Shown here piece after piece: positions 1 through 7,287 of a DNA stretch of 9,510 bases (position 1 is its first letter; every line of letters begins with the position of its first letter). Source of the stretch: an uncultured Burkholderiales bacterium. GTDB taxonomy: Bacteria > Pseudomonadota > Gammaproteobacteria > Burkholderiales > Burkholderiaceae_C. Position numbers and translations under genes: made by a program. The stretch is from positions 1 through 9,510 of the forward strand of contig CAIODE010000107.1 in NCBI GenBank assembly GCA_903856875.1, written 5' to 3'. The notes beneath the pieces were generated by a model, which saw only the letters and a program-made list of their open reading frames with translations, made no database searches and was not told the origin of the DNA.

Positions 1-61
1 CAACCGTGCGCCAAGTTTTCGGTGCTTCAAAGATTTGAAGCGGCAACACGGTTGCAATCAT
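1..61 (-). CDS. lpxH: UDP-2,3-diacylglucosamine diphosphatase, N-terminal fragment (probable)
   Basis: Only the first 20 codons lie in the window; the gene runs off the left edge. Read on the minus strand from the ATG at 59-61 it gives MIATVLPLQIFEAPKTWRTV, followed by a codon starting with G. Burkholderiales LpxH proteins often begin with a short stretch ending in a W-R-x-V-D-F-I-S-D-L-H-L type motif, and lpxH commonly follows ppiB in this group, so the call rests on that N-terminal resemblance and on position. LpxH cleaves UDP-2,3-diacylglucosamine to lipid X in lipid A synthesis at the inner membrane face. The gene starts 21 nt after the ppiB stop, with no clear Shine-Dalgarno, so it is probably the next gene of the operon. 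The metal-binding motifs lie outside the window, so the identity is inferred. Confidence 0.5.
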   Translation of the reverse strand, partial: MIATVLPLQIFEAPKTWRTV

Positions 62-82
62 GGAGATGGGCTGGCGCGCAAA

Positions 83-589
83 TTAAAGCGCGATAGCCTT
101 TTCTATGATGACGGGTTCTTTGGGTACGTCGTCATGGAAGCCATTGCGGCTGGTTTTAACGCCTTCAATGTCATCCACAATCTCAGTGCCAGACACCACA
201 TGTGCAAACACGGCATAGCCCCAGTCTTGCAGTGAGGGCGCTGTGTGGTTCAAGAATTCGTTGTCGGCAGTGTTGATGAAGAACTGCGCAGTGGCGGAGT
301 GAGGCGCTTGAGTGCGAGCCATGGCCAAGCTGTACTTTGTGTTTTTCAAACCGTTGTTGCCTTCATTTTGAATCGCTGCATCGGAATGCTTTTGTTCCAT
401 GTTGGGTTCAAAGCCACCACCTTGAATCATGAAGCCAGGAATGACGCGGTGAAAAATGGTGTTGTCGTAGTGACCCTTGTTCACGTAGTGAAGAAAGTTC
501 TCAACGCTCAAGGGCGCTTTTTCAGCGTCGAGTTCAATGAGGATGACGCCTTTGTCGGCGATGTGGAGTTCGACTTGAGGATTGCTCAT
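83..589 (-). CDS. ppiB: Peptidyl-prolyl cis-trans isomerase B (cytoplasmic cyclophilin)
   Basis: This 168-residue protein is a single cyclophilin domain that catalyses cis-trans isomerisation of X-Pro peptide bonds. It has no signal peptide, so it should act in the cytoplasm like E. coli PpiB (164 residues), which it resembles along its whole length. Visible family motifs are FHRV with the catalytic arginine (F46-V49), GFMIQGGG (52-59), AMAR (89-92), SATAQFFIN (98-106) and the WGYAVFAHVVSG segment (about 123-134), ending in DVPKEPVIIE. The ATG at 587-589 overlaps the TGA of the upstream cyclophilin gene (ATGA at 586-589). There is no good Shine-Dalgarno, so translation probably depends on coupling. 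The stop is TAA at 83-85. The gene is third in the operon TPR gene, ppiA, ppiB, lpxH. Confidence 0.96.
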   Translation of the reverse strand: MSNPQVELHIADKGVILIELDAEKAPLSVENFLHYVNKGHYDNTIFHRVIPGFMIQGGGFEPNMEQKHSDAAIQNEGNNGLKNTKYSLAMARTQAPHSATAQFFINTADNEFLNHTAPSLQDWGYAVFAHVVSGTEIVDDIEGVKTSRNGFHDDVPKEPVIIEKAIAL

Positions 590-1299
590 GGTAATTGCAC
601 TAAAGTGATTGAAAGAATAACAACGGGCGTTTTTGGAACATCTGTTCTAAAGGGGCCGCCCATGCCAGTTGGCATGGCTCTGATTTTATCCACGACATCC
701 ATACCAGAGGTGACTTTGCCAAAAACCGTATAACCGAAAAGTTGTAGGGCATTGAGCAAGTTCTCGCGAGGCACGTTTTCGTAGACCTGTCCGCGGTATT
801 CAAAGCGTTTGACGGGGTCGCCTTCGGGAATGGGGGTGGGGTCTAAAAAAGCGTTTTCAGCGGTATTGATGAAAAACTGGGCCGTGGCTGATTGGGGGTC
901 ATTGGTTCTGGCCATGGCCAAGTAACCCGTTTGGTTTTTGAGGCCGGCGCTCATTGTTTGTCGCCCCTCGTGCTGCACAGGCGCTCGAGTGGGGCGCTCT
1001 TTGAACTGCGCGTCATAGCCCCCGCCTTGAATCATGAAGTTGGCAATCACCCGGTGAAAAATGGTGCCGTTGTAATGTTTGTCTTTGACATACTGAAGGA
1101 AGTTAGCTACTGTTTTGGGGGCTTTGTCAGAGTAAAGCTCCACCATGATGTCACCCATGTTGGTGGCAATTTTCACCTTGGAGGCCTCTTGGGCTTGGCT
1201 AGGAAAGGGGGCTGTTATGAAGCCTATGCTGATGCAAACGACCCCCACCCAGGAACGCCAAAAGACTAAGAATTGTGGTCGTGAAAAAGTTGCAGACAT
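586..1299 (-). CDS. ppiA: Peptidyl-prolyl cis-trans isomerase A, exported cyclophilin
   Basis: This 237-residue cyclophilin carries an N-terminal signal peptide: a basic start, a hydrophobic core around residues 17-30, and a likely signal peptidase I site after A36 (S-Q-A before Q-E-A-S). It therefore probably assists proline isomerisation of proteins in the periplasm. The domain shows FHRV (81-84), FMIQGGG, AMAR, SATAQFFIN and FGYTVFGKV. It is longer than E. coli PpiA (190 residues), mainly through an insert between the FINTAEN and FGYTVF segments that contains a charged/aromatic stretch (EGDPVKRFEYRGQVYENV). A longer frame opens at 1404, but it would run 100 nt into the upstream gene and bury the signal peptide, so the ATG at 1297-1299 is preferred. 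That start lies 4 nt after the TPR gene stop and has no Shine-Dalgarno of its own, which suggests translational coupling. Its stop overlaps the ppiB start. Confidence 0.93.
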   Translation of the reverse strand: MSATFSRPQFLVFWRSWVGVVCISIGFITAPFPSQAQEASKVKIATNMGDIMVELYSDKAPKTVANFLQYVKDKHYNGTIFHRVIANFMIQGGGYDAQFKERPTRAPVQHEGRQTMSAGLKNQTGYLAMARTNDPQSATAQFFINTAENAFLDPTPIPEGDPVKRFEYRGQVYENVPRENLLNALQLFGYTVFGKVTSGMDVVDKIRAMPTGMGGPFRTDVPKTPVVILSITLVQLP

Positions 1300-1303
1300 G
1301 TGT

Positions 1304-1840
1304 TTAACGCTGGGTGCGTATGTTGGTGGTGGTGCTTGTGCTGGCTGCAGGCGCAGGCAATGGTAACAATGATTTTTTATCATCCAGAGCTTTTGCCTTG
1401 ACATAAGCTTGCTTAGCCATGGCTGAGTACAAGTCGCCCAAGTTTTGTAAGGCTACTTTGTAATTGGCCCTTGCTTGAATGGCTGAAATAAATGCATCTG
1501 CAGCAGCTTCAAATTTTCCTTGCGCCGCCAATAAAACACCTAAGTTGTTATAGGGCTCTGGCAATTCGGGAAACTCTAAAATTAAGGCTTGAAGGACGTT
1601 CATGCCCTCCTCGGTTTTTCCTTGGCCTGCTAAAACCTGGCTGGCCATGAGACGCCATTGGGGTGATTGAGCGGATGGGCTTGTTTTTTTGAGTTCTGCC
1701 TGAATCAATTGTTCAGCTTGAGCCCATTGCTTGTTTTGAATCAGGGCTTCAATGTCAGAGCTAGCGTCGGCCCAAGCCACATGGTTTGCGAGGCAAAACC
1801 ACAAAGGGAAAACGCGGAGAAGAAACCATTTGAATGGCAT
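1304..1840 (-). CDS. Exported tetratricopeptide-repeat protein
   Basis: This 178-residue protein starts with a signal peptide (M1-P-F-K, then a hydrophobic stretch) with a likely cleavage site after A-W-A at residue 24, so the mature protein should be periplasmic. One clear TPR unit is visible at about 95-128 (pattern PYNNLGVLLAAQGKFEAA, then AFISAI), with a second starting near 129 (ALQNLGDLYSAMA) and weaker helical pairs upstream (33-88). The last 25 residues are low-complexity (Pro, Ala, Ser, Thr). TPR domains mediate protein-protein contacts; the partner is unknown. The gene is the first of the operon and lies directly before ppiA, so a role alongside the exported cyclophilin in envelope protein folding is possible but is inference. 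The ATG at 1838-1840 has a modest AAGG about 10 nt upstream. No specific name can be given. Confidence 0.88.
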   Translation of the reverse strand: MPFKWFLLRVFPLWFCLANHVAWADASSDIEALIQNKQWAQAEQLIQAELKKTSPSAQSPQWRLMASQVLAGQGKTEEGMNVLQALILEFPELPEPYNNLGVLLAAQGKFEAAADAFISAIQARANYKVALQNLGDLYSAMAKQAYVKAKALDDKKSLLPLPAPAASTSTTTNIRTQR

Positions 1841-1850
1841 ATTTGGGCCT

Positions 1851-1856
1851 TATACT
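1851..1856 (+). promoter_or_regulatory. Candidate -10 box for cysS
   Basis: TATACT, a five of six match to TATAAT, lies 96 nt before the cysS start. A weak -35-like TTGAAT sits at 1830-1835 with a short 15-nt spacer. If used, it overlaps back to back with the minus-strand promoter and gives a leader of roughly 90 nt that contains the hairpin at 1904-1927. Confidence 0.3.
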
Positions 1857-1863
1857 GTGACAA

Positions 1864-1869
1864 ATTGTA
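1864..1869 (-). promoter_or_regulatory. Probable -10 box for the TPR-ppiA-ppiB-lpxH operon
   Basis: On the minus strand this reads TACAAT, a five of six match to the sigma70 -10 consensus, about 23 nt before the TPR gene start codon. The same TACAAT box occurs upstream of lysC in this window. No convincing -35 hexamer is seen 16-18 nt upstream, so the call is tentative. Confidence 0.4.
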
Positions 1870-1903
1870 CCGGAGGCCTCGCGTTAAGGCTGTCCGAACA
1901 TCA

Positions 1904-1927
1904 CGAAAGGGGCTGAGGCCCCTTTCG
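1904..1927 (+). repeat. Perfect 10-bp hairpin in the cysS leader
   Basis: CGAAAGGGGC (1904-1913) and GCCCCTTTCG (1918-1927) are exact reverse complements around the tetraloop TGAG. The stem is stable and GC-rich at its apical half. No run of T follows on either strand, so it is not a canonical intrinsic terminator. It lies 25 nt before the cysS ATG, in the probable 5' untranslated region. It could affect mRNA stability or access to the start codon, or be a small palindromic repeat. Confidence 0.75.
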
Positions 1928-1952
1928 CACCTAAATAGAAATTTAGTCATTC

Positions 1953-3329
1953 ATGAGCTTGCGCATTTACAACACGCTTACCCGAGCGGTTGCCGAATTT
2001 ACTCCTTTAGAAGAGGGCCACGTCCGCATGTACGTCTGCGGTATGACTGTATTTGATTATTGCCATGTGGGTCATGCCAGGTCCAACGTGGCCTTTGATG
2101 TGGTGCAGCGGTGGCTGAAAGTCAGTGGCTACAAAGTCACTCACATTCGAAACATCACCGACATTGACGACAAAATCATCAAGCGTGCCGTTGAAAACGG
2201 CGAGTCCATCCGAGCTCTGACTGATCGGATGGTTGACGCCATGCATGAAGACTTTGATGCATTGGGCATCGCACGGCCCACTGCCGAACCGCGAGCCACA
2301 GAATTTGTGCCTCAAATGCTGAGAATGATTGGCATCCTTGAAGAGAAAGGTTTAGCCTATCGCACGCCCCAAGGCGATGTCAATTACGCCGTGCGCAAGT
2401 TCCCTGGTTATGGCAAGTTGTCTGGTAAATCGATTGACGAGTTGCACGCTGGTGAACGTGTGGCAGTCTTAGATGGCAAGGAAGACCCGCTTGATTTTGT
2501 GCTGTGGAAGGGGGCCAAAGCTTCAGAGCCCGCCGACGTCAAATGGGAAAGCACATTTGGCCCTGGCCGCCCTGGTTGGCACATTGAATGCTCGGCCATG
2601 GCTTGCCAAATGCTGGGTAACAGTTTTGACATTCATGCAGGTGGTGCTGACCTTCAATTTCCGCACCATGAAAACGAAATTGCCCAAAGCGAAGGCGCAA
2701 CCGGACAGCAATTTGCTCAGTATTGGATGCACAACGGTTTCATCAACATTGACAATGAAAAAATGTCTAAAAGTCTGGGCAATTTTTTCACAATTCGCGA
2801 TGTTCTAAAGTCTTTCGATGCTGAAACTGTGCGCTTCTATTTGGTCAGAAGTCATTACAGAACTTCTTTGAATTACTCGGATCAAAATTTGAACGATGCG
2901 CGCAGTGGCTTGAAGCGGCTTTACACAGCCTTGCAGGCGGCTACAGCTTCCGATGTGCAAATCGATTGGGCCAACCTCTATGCTGCGCGCTTCAAAACAG
3001 CCATGGACGAAGACTTCGGTACGCCTGAAGCCGTTGCAGTTCTTTTTGATTTAGCGGGTGAAGTCAATCGCAGCAAGTCAGAAGATTTAGCCGGCTTATT
3101 GAAAGCGCTTGGCGGTATTTTGGGTATTTTGCAAAATGAGCCTGTTGCCTACTTGCAGGCTGGTGCTGGATTGGATGAGGCTTCTATTCTGTCACTCATT
3201 CAGTCGAGAGCAGATGCCAAGGCGGCCAAGAATTTTACAGAAGCCGACCGCATCCGAAAGCTATTGCTAGAGCAGGGCATTGAGCTCAAAGATTCAGCTG
3301 CCGGTACCACTTGGGAGGCAGCTCAATGA
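1953..3329 (+). CDS. cysS: Cysteine--tRNA ligase
   Basis: CysRS attaches cysteine to tRNA-Cys using ATP in the cytoplasm. The 458-residue length and full-length similarity match the bacterial family (E. coli 461). The class I signatures are HVGH at residues 38-41 (the HIGH motif) and KMSKS at 270-274. Zinc ligands typical of CysRS are present: C29 in YVCGMT, the Cys of GWHIECSAM, and the His and Glu of [24 protein letters not shown] and the DEDFGTPEA segment of the C-terminal helical domain are also recognisable. The ATG at 1953 follows a weakly conserved leader with no strong Shine-Dalgarno. The TGA stop (3327-3329) overlaps the ATG of the glycosylase gene, so the two are cotranscribed. Confidence 0.98.
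   Translation: MSLRIYNTLTRAVAEFTPLEEGHVRMYVCGMTVFDYCHVGHARSNVAFDVVQRWLKVSGYKVTHIRNITDIDDKIIKRAVENGESIRALTDRMVDAMHEDFDALGIARPTAEPRATEFVPQMLRMIGILEEKGLAYRTPQGDVNYAVRKFPGYGKLSGKSIDELHAGERVAVLDGKEDPLDFVLWKGAKASEPADVKWESTFGPGRPGWHIECSAMACQMLGNSFDIHAGGADLQFPHHENEIAQSEGATGQQFAQYWMHNGFINIDNEKMSKSLGNFFTIRDVLKSFDAETVRFYLVRSHYRTSLNYSDQNLNDARSGLKRLYTALQAATASDVQIDWANLYAARFKTAMDEDFGTPEAVAVLFDLAGEVNRSKSEDLAGLLKALGGILGILQNEPVAYLQAGAGLDEASILSLIQSRADAKAAKNFTEADRIRKLLLEQGIELKDSAAGTTWEAAQ
3313..3318 (+). promoter_or_regulatory. Shine-Dalgarno site of the glycosylase gene
   Basis: GGGAGG lies inside the last codons of cysS and 7 nt before the ATG at 3326. It decides between that ATG and the in-frame TTG at 3311. 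Confidence 0.75.
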
Positions 3330-3964
3330 GCAATTCCGATGCTGTGATGACACCTGAATATTGGGCCGCGGCTTGTGCCCATCTGTCCAAAAAAGACAGG
3401 GTCATGAAGCGTCTAATTCCGCAATTTGGCGACGCCTGCTTGGTATCGCGCGGAGATGCATTTGTCACTTTAGCGCGCAGCATTGTGGGACAGCAAATCT
3501 CAGTTAAAGCGGCTCAATCCGTCTGGAATAAATTCGCGGCCTTGAGCAAAAAAATCACACCTGCAGGTGTGTTGAAACTAAAAGTAGATGACATGCGCGC
3601 GGCAGGTTTGTCTGCACGCAAAGTTGAATATTTGGTCGATTTGGCGCTTAATTTTCATGGTAAAAATGTCAGTGTCAAAGAATGGCAGCAGATGGACGAT
3701 GAAGCCATCATCGATGAATTGGTGGCCATTCGGGGCATTGGTCGCTGGACGGCCGAGATGTTTTTAATCTTTCATCTCATGCGACCCAACGTCTTGCCCC
3801 TCGATGATGTGGGCTTGATCAACGGCATCAGCAAGAACTATTTTTCAGGCGAACCTGTGAGCCGCAGCGATGCTCGCGAGGTCGCGCAAGCATGGCAACC
3901 GTACAGCACGGTTGCAACTTGGTATATTTGGCGGTCTCTTGACCCATTGCCGGTTGAGTATTGA
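3326..3964 (+). CDS. DNA-3-methyladenine glycosylase II, HhH-GPD family
   Basis: This 212-residue enzyme should remove alkylated purines (3-methyladenine type) from DNA in base excision repair. It has the HhH-GPD core: [12 protein letters not shown] near residues 52-63, a helix-hairpin-helix [12 protein letters not shown] from residue 135, and LPLDD at 157-161, where D161 corresponds to the catalytic aspartate of AlkA (Asp238). It lacks the N-terminal TBP-like domain of E. coli AlkA, so it is closer to the short Mag1/AlkA-like form. The start is the ATG at 3326, because GGGAGG at 3313-3318 is spaced 7 nt before it and the ATG overlaps the cysS stop (ATGA). A TTG at 3311 is in frame but would precede that Shine-Dalgarno. 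The gene is probably translated by coupling to cysS. Confidence 0.93.
   Translation: MSNSDAVMTPEYWAAACAHLSKKDRVMKRLIPQFGDACLVSRGDAFVTLARSIVGQQISVKAAQSVWNKFAALSKKITPAGVLKLKVDDMRAAGLSARKVEYLVDLALNFHGKNVSVKEWQQMDDEAIIDELVAIRGIGRWTAEMFLIFHLMRPNVLPLDDVGLINGISKNYFSGEPVSRSDAREVAQAWQPYSTVATWYIWRSLDPLPVEY
3895..3915 (+). repeat. Short inverted repeat inside the glycosylase gene
   Basis: GCAACCGT (3895-3902) and ACGGTTGC (3908-3915) form a perfect 8-bp stem with a 5-nt loop near the 3' end of the coding region. It has no T-tract. It is probably incidental, since it encodes the QPYSTVAT segment of the protein. Confidence 0.4.
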
Positions 3965-3972
3965 GCTAGATT

Positions 3973-3979
3973 AAGGAGG
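3973..3979 (+). promoter_or_regulatory. Strong Shine-Dalgarno for accA
   Basis: AAGGAGG is a near-perfect anti-16S match, 6 nt before the TTG at 3986. It is the best ribosome binding site in the window and supports use of the non-ATG start. Confidence 0.85.
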
Positions 3980-3985
3980 CCCATT

Positions 3986-4960
3986 TTGGCCAAGCGCACA
4001 TTCCTAGACTTTGAGCAGCCGGTTGCGGAACTTGAAGGCAAAATTGAAGAACTTCGCTATGTGCAAAGCGAATCTGCCGTTGACATTTCTGAAGAAATTG
4101 ACCAGCTCAGTAAAAAGAGCCAGCAACTGACCAAAGACATTTACTCAGACTTGACGGCTTGGCAAATTACCAAAATTGCCCGTCATCCTGAGCGTCCCTA
4201 CACACTGGATTACATCCGCGAAATTTTCACGGACTTTGTGGAAATGCACGGCGACCGACACTTTGCCGATGACTTGTCGATTGTGGGTGGTTTGGCCCGT
4301 TTCAATGGATCGCCTTGCATGGTCTTAGGCCATCAAAAAGGTCGTGACACCAAAGAACGCACGCAGCGCAACTTTGGCATGAGCAAGCCCGAAGGCTATC
4401 GCAAAGCCCTGCGCCTCATGAAGACCGCAGAAAAATTCAAGCTGCCCGTGTTCACGTTTGTTGACACACCGGGTGCATACCCCGGCATTGATGCCGAAGA
4501 GCGCAGCCAGTCTGAAGCCATCGGCCGCAACATTTTTGAAATGGCCCAACTTGAAGTGCCCATCATCACCACCATCATTGGCGAAGGTGGCTCTGGCGGC
4601 GCATTGGCCATCTCTGTGGCCGATTCAGTGCTCATGCTTCAGTACTCTGTTTATTCGGTCATCAGTCCTGAAGGTTGTGCCTCCATTTTGTGGAAAACCT
4701 CTGACAAAGCAGAAGAGGCGGCTGAGGCCTTGGGCATTACCGCTCACCGTTTAAAAGCTTTGAACTTGGTCGACAAAATTGTGAACGAGCCGGTCGGGGG
4801 TGCGCATCGCGACCCTGCTCAAATGGCCGCATTTTTGAAGCGTGCTTTGGGAGACGCGTGGCGTCAGGTCACCGATTTGAAACCCAAAGAATTGGTCGAC
4901 CGTCGCTACGAGCGTTTGCAAAGCTATGGCCGTTTCACAGACACCAAAGCCGGTAAATAA
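3986..4960 (+). CDS. accA: Acetyl-CoA carboxylase, carboxyltransferase subunit alpha
   Basis: AccA pairs with AccD to transfer the carboxyl group from carboxybiotin to acetyl-CoA, making malonyl-CoA, the committed step of fatty acid synthesis. The 324-residue protein matches E. coli AccA (319) along its length: [12 protein letters not shown] at the N terminus, [70 protein letters not shown], and the glycine-rich [11 protein letters not shown] (199-209) of the crotonase-like active site. The start is TTG at 3986: there is no in-frame ATG nearby, and AAGGAGG sits 6 nt upstream. A rare start codon may limit expression relative to such a strong ribosome site. The gap to the preceding gene is 21 nt, and the 3' end overlaps the proposed tilS start, so it belongs to the same transcript. 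Confidence 0.97.
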   Translation: MAKRTFLDFEQPVAELEGKIEELRYVQSESAVDISEEIDQLSKKSQQLTKDIYSDLTAWQITKIARHPERPYTLDYIREIFTDFVEMHGDRHFADDLSIVGGLARFNGSPCMVLGHQKGRDTKERTQRNFGMSKPEGYRKALRLMKTAEKFKLPVFTFVDTPGAYPGIDAEERSQSEAIGRNIFEMAQLEVPIITTIIGEGGSGGALAISVADSVLMLQYSVYSVISPEGCASILWKTSDKAEEAAEALGITAHRLKALNLVDKIVNEPVGGAHRDPAQMAAFLKRALGDAWRQVTDLKPKELVDRRYERLQSYGRFTDTKAGK

Positions 4961-5924
4961 TTCCGAGTTTGAAGGTGGGGGCTTGCTCTCGTCCAGCTTT
5001 CAGCCGGGTCTTCCTTTGGCCGTCGCTTATAGCGGCGGTGCAGACTCCACAGCTTTGTTACTGGCCTGCGTCAAACATTGGCCTGGGCTGGTAAGGGCCA
5101 TTCACATTCACCATGGTTTGCAAACCGATGCTGATAAGTTTGCAAGCCACTGCCAAGCTTTGTGTGAACAATTGAAAGTGCCCTTGGTGCTTTGCAAAGT
5201 CAATGCCAAACACGAGGCGGGGCAAAGTCCTGAAGACGCTGCCAGAAAGGCACGCTATACCGCTTTAAGCGAGGCTGTTCACGTGCATCCTTTGTTGCAG
5301 GGTGTGAAAGACATTGCAGTGGGGCAGCATGCCGATGATCAAGTGGAAACTTTGTTGCTGGCGCTGTCGCGTGGTGCTGGATTGCCAGGCTTGGCCAGCA
5401 TGCCCTCGAAATGGATGCGAGCTGATTTGCAGTGGCATCGGCCTTTATTGAATGTGGCTGGCGCTAAGTTGCGCGAATACCTGACTCAGTTGGAAGTGAC
5501 TTGGGTAGAAGACCCTAGCAACCAAAATGAGCAATTCACTCGCAACCGCATTCGTGCGCAATTGTTGCCTGCTTTGGAACGTGCTTTCCCCCAATTCAGG
5601 GACACCTTTTCAAGGAGTGCTTCGCACGCAGCAGAAGCACAAGAAATTTTGAACGAGGTGGCTGCGGCCGATTTGTCTAGCCTGATGGCTTTAGGTGGGC
5701 TCAACATCAAGTCCTTGCAGCAACTCAGTCCAGCCAGGCAGTCTTTGGTCCTTCGGCATTGGCTGAAGGTGCACCACCAAACCACGCCAAGCACCGTTCA
5801 AATGAGCGAATTGTTGTCGCAAATTGCAGCTTGCATGACGCGCGGCCACCAATTGCGATTGAAGGTGGGGCGAGGGTATGCGTTAAGGGATGGGCACGCT
5901 TTGACCTGGTCCGATCAGGTCTAG
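4926..5924 (+). CDS. tilS: tRNA(Ile)-lysidine synthetase
   Basis: TilS modifies C34 of the CAU-anticodon tRNA-Ile to lysidine, which switches it from reading AUG to AUA. The PP-loop ATPase motif SGGADS follows LAVAY at about residues 36-41. Other conserved parts are [52 protein letters not shown] and [18 protein letters not shown]. With 332 residues it is much shorter than E. coli TilS (432); it has the N-terminal catalytic domain and the TilS substrate-binding helical region but apparently not the far C-terminal domain. The start is uncertain. The ATG at 4926 overlaps accA by 35 nt and has no clear Shine-Dalgarno. A TTG at 4983, preceded by AAGGTG, would give 313 residues and removes an extension that does not look conserved. 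The stop is TAG at 5922-5924. Confidence 0.93.
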   Translation: MAVSQTPKPVNNSEFEGGGLLSSSFQPGLPLAVAYSGGADSTALLLACVKHWPGLVRAIHIHHGLQTDADKFASHCQALCEQLKVPLVLCKVNAKHEAGQSPEDAARKARYTALSEAVHVHPLLQGVKDIAVGQHADDQVETLLLALSRGAGLPGLASMPSKWMRADLQWHRPLLNVAGAKLREYLTQLEVTWVEDPSNQNEQFTRNRIRAQLLPALERAFPQFRDTFSRSASHAAEAQEILNEVAAADLSSLMALGGLNIKSLQQLSPARQSLVLRHWLKVHHQTTPSTVQMSELLSQIAACMTRGHQLRLKVGRGYALRDGHALTWSDQV

Positions 5925-5938
5925 CCCCCTTAAATACC

Positions 5939-5967
5939 TTCAAATTTAGGGTTCTCCCGAGTACAAT
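5939..5967 (+). promoter_or_regulatory. Sigma70-type promoter of lysC
   Basis: TTCAAA (5939-5944, four of six to TTGACA) and TACAAT (5962-5967, five of six to TATAAT) are separated by exactly 17 nt. Transcription would start near 5974, leaving a leader of about 34 nt before the lysC ATG. No strong terminator separates it from tilS, so lysC may also be read through from upstream. Confidence 0.65.
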
Positions 5968-6007
5968 CAATGGGTTTTGCTGGAATTTCCCTTTTATAAA
6001 TCTAAAA

Positions 6008-7270
6008 ATGGCACTGATCGTTCACAAATACGGCGGCACTTCGATGGGCTCAACAGAGCGCATACGAAATGTGGCCAAACGCGTCGCTAAATGGGCTAGG
6101 GCTGGTCACCAAATGGTGGTGGTGCCAAGCGCCATGAGCGGCGAAACCAATCGCCTGTTGGGCTTGGCCAAAGAATTGGCGCCCGCCAAAACAGATTCGG
6201 CCTATGACCGCGAACTTGACATGTTGGCCTCAACCGGCGAGCAGGCATCTTCGGCCTTGCTGGCCATCGCTTTGCAGTCTGAGGGCATGGAGTCGGTCAG
6301 CTATGCTGGCTGGCAAGTGCCTATTAAGACCAACAGCGCTTTCACCAAAGCTCGCATTGAATCGATTGACGATGTGCGTGTTCGCAAAGATTTGGCGGCT
6401 GGCCGCGTGGTCATCGTGACAGGCTTTCAGGGCGTAGATCCTGATGGCCATATCACGACACTTGGTCGGGGTGGATCAGACACTTCAGCAGTTGCCGTGG
6501 CTGCTGCCATGAAAGCCGACGAGTGCCTTATTTATACCGACGTGGATGGTGTTTACACCACCGATCCCCGCGTGGTGCCTGAGGCCCGTCGCTTGAAAAC
6601 AGTCAGCTTTGAAGAGATGCTGGAAATGGCATCCCTCGGATCTAAAGTTTTGCAAATTCGTTCAGTTGAATTTGCTGGTAAATACAAAGTGCCTATGCGT
6701 GTGCTGTCTAGCTTCACACCTTGGGACATCGACATTCATGAAGAAGCCAAGTCTGGCACGCTGATCACTTTTGAGGAAGACGAAAAAATGGAACAAGCCG
6801 TTGTCTCCGGCATTGCGTTCAATCGCGATGAAGCCAAAATTTCTGTGTTGGGCGTGCCCGACAAACCAGGCATTGCTTACCAAATTTTGGGTGCAGTGGC
6901 CGACGCCAACATTGAAGTTGACGTGATCATTCAAAACCTGAGCAAAGATGGCAAAACTGACTTCAGCTTCACGGTGCACCGCAATGATTTTGCGCGCACC
7001 ATGGACCTGCTGAAGGACAAAGTGCTTCCGGCTTTGGGCGCCTCCGAGGTCAGTGGCGATGCGAAAATTTGCAAAGTGTCGATTGTGGGCATTGGCATGC
7101 GAAGCCATGTGGGCATTGCCAGCAAAATGTTCCGCTCTTTGAGCGAAGAGGGCATCAACATTCAGATGATTTCGACGTCTGAAATTAAAACCTCTGTTGT
7201 AATTGACGAGAAATACATGGAATTGGCGGTGCGGGCCTTGCACAAGGCTTTTGATTTAGACCAAGCCTGA
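6008..7270 (+). CDS. lysC: Aspartate kinase (aspartokinase)
   Basis: Aspartokinase phosphorylates L-aspartate, the first step to lysine, threonine, methionine and diaminopimelate. The 420-residue protein is monofunctional, with no fused homoserine dehydrogenase. It has the kinase motif KYGGTSMG (7-14), VVVPSAMSGETN, LASTGEQASSALLA, the nucleotide-binding TLGRGGSDTSAVA and YTDVDGVYTTDPR, then two C-terminal ACT domains (from about residue 264: ISVLGVPDKPG; and VSIVGIGMRSHVGIA) that normally mediate feedback inhibition by lysine and/or threonine. The start is the ATG at 6008 (MALIVHKYGG), the usual N terminus of the family; the frame is open further upstream but that part overlaps tilS and is not conserved. 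No clear Shine-Dalgarno precedes it. The TGA stop (7268-7270) is embedded in the tRNA-Ser promoter. An internal start at 6788 is listed separately. Confidence 0.97.
   Translation: MALIVHKYGGTSMGSTERIRNVAKRVAKWARAGHQMVVVPSAMSGETNRLLGLAKELAPAKTDSAYDRELDMLASTGEQASSALLAIALQSEGMESVSYAGWQVPIKTNSAFTKARIESIDDVRVRKDLAAGRVVIVTGFQGVDPDGHITTLGRGGSDTSAVAVAAAMKADECLIYTDVDGVYTTDPRVVPEARRLKTVSFEEMLEMASLGSKVLQIRSVEFAGKYKVPMRVLSSFTPWDIDIHEEAKSGTLITFEEDEKMEQAVVSGIAFNRDEAKISVLGVPDKPGIAYQILGAVADANIEVDVIIQNLSKDGKTDFSFTVHRNDFARTMDLLKDKVLPALGASEVSGDAKICKVSIVGIGMRSHVGIASKMFRSLSEEGINIQMISTSEIKTSVVIDEKYMELAVRALHKAFDLDQA
6774..6790 (+). promoter_or_regulatory. Candidate internal translation start for an aspartokinase beta subunit
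   Basis: An in-frame ATG at 6788-6790 (residue 261 of LysC) is preceded by AGGA (6774-6777, within GAGGAAG), 10 nt away. The product would be a 160-residue protein starting MEQAVVSGIAFNRDEAK and containing both ACT domains. In alpha2beta2 aspartokinases such as that of Corynebacterium glutamicum, the beta chain starts at this same place with a similar MEEAV sequence. Whether it is used here cannot be read from sequence alone. Confidence 0.45.
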
Positions 7271-7276
7271 TATAAT
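7268..7276 (+). promoter_or_regulatory. Extended -10 promoter of tRNA-Ser
   Basis: TGATATAAT is a perfect TATAAT (7271-7276) with an extended -10 TG one base upstream; the TG is supplied by the TGA stop codon of lysC. Transcription would start near 7283, about 5 nt before the mature tRNA end at 7288. The only -35-like element is TTGATT at 7251-7256, with a short 14-nt spacer, consistent with an extended -10 promoter that does not need it. Confidence 0.65.
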
Positions 7277-7287
7277 TTTCGAGTGCT

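Noticed and set aside
47..57. CACGGTTGCAA occurs here and again at 3907-3917, each near a CAACCGT inverse copy.
   Set aside because: Both copies lie inside coding sequence of unrelated genes; an 11-nt match is likely to be chance.
245..733. Long plus-strand frames opposite ppiB and ppiA (e.g. 245-733, 892-1269).
   Set aside because: They are antisense shadows of well-supported cyclophilin genes with no family resemblance or ribosome sites.
1300..1404. N-terminal extension of ppiA to the ATG at 1402-1404.
   Set aside because: It would overlap the TPR gene by 100 nt and place 35 residues before a clear signal peptide.
5903..5921. GACCTG/CAGGTC hairpin at the end of tilS as a terminator.
   Set aside because: The stem is only 6 bp, it lies within the last codons, and no T-run follows.
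6662..7243. A 193-residue minus-strand frame opposite lysC.
   Set aside because: It lies fully antisense to a conserved aspartokinase, is rich in His/Asn/Phe as expected of a shadow frame, and has no recognisable domain.
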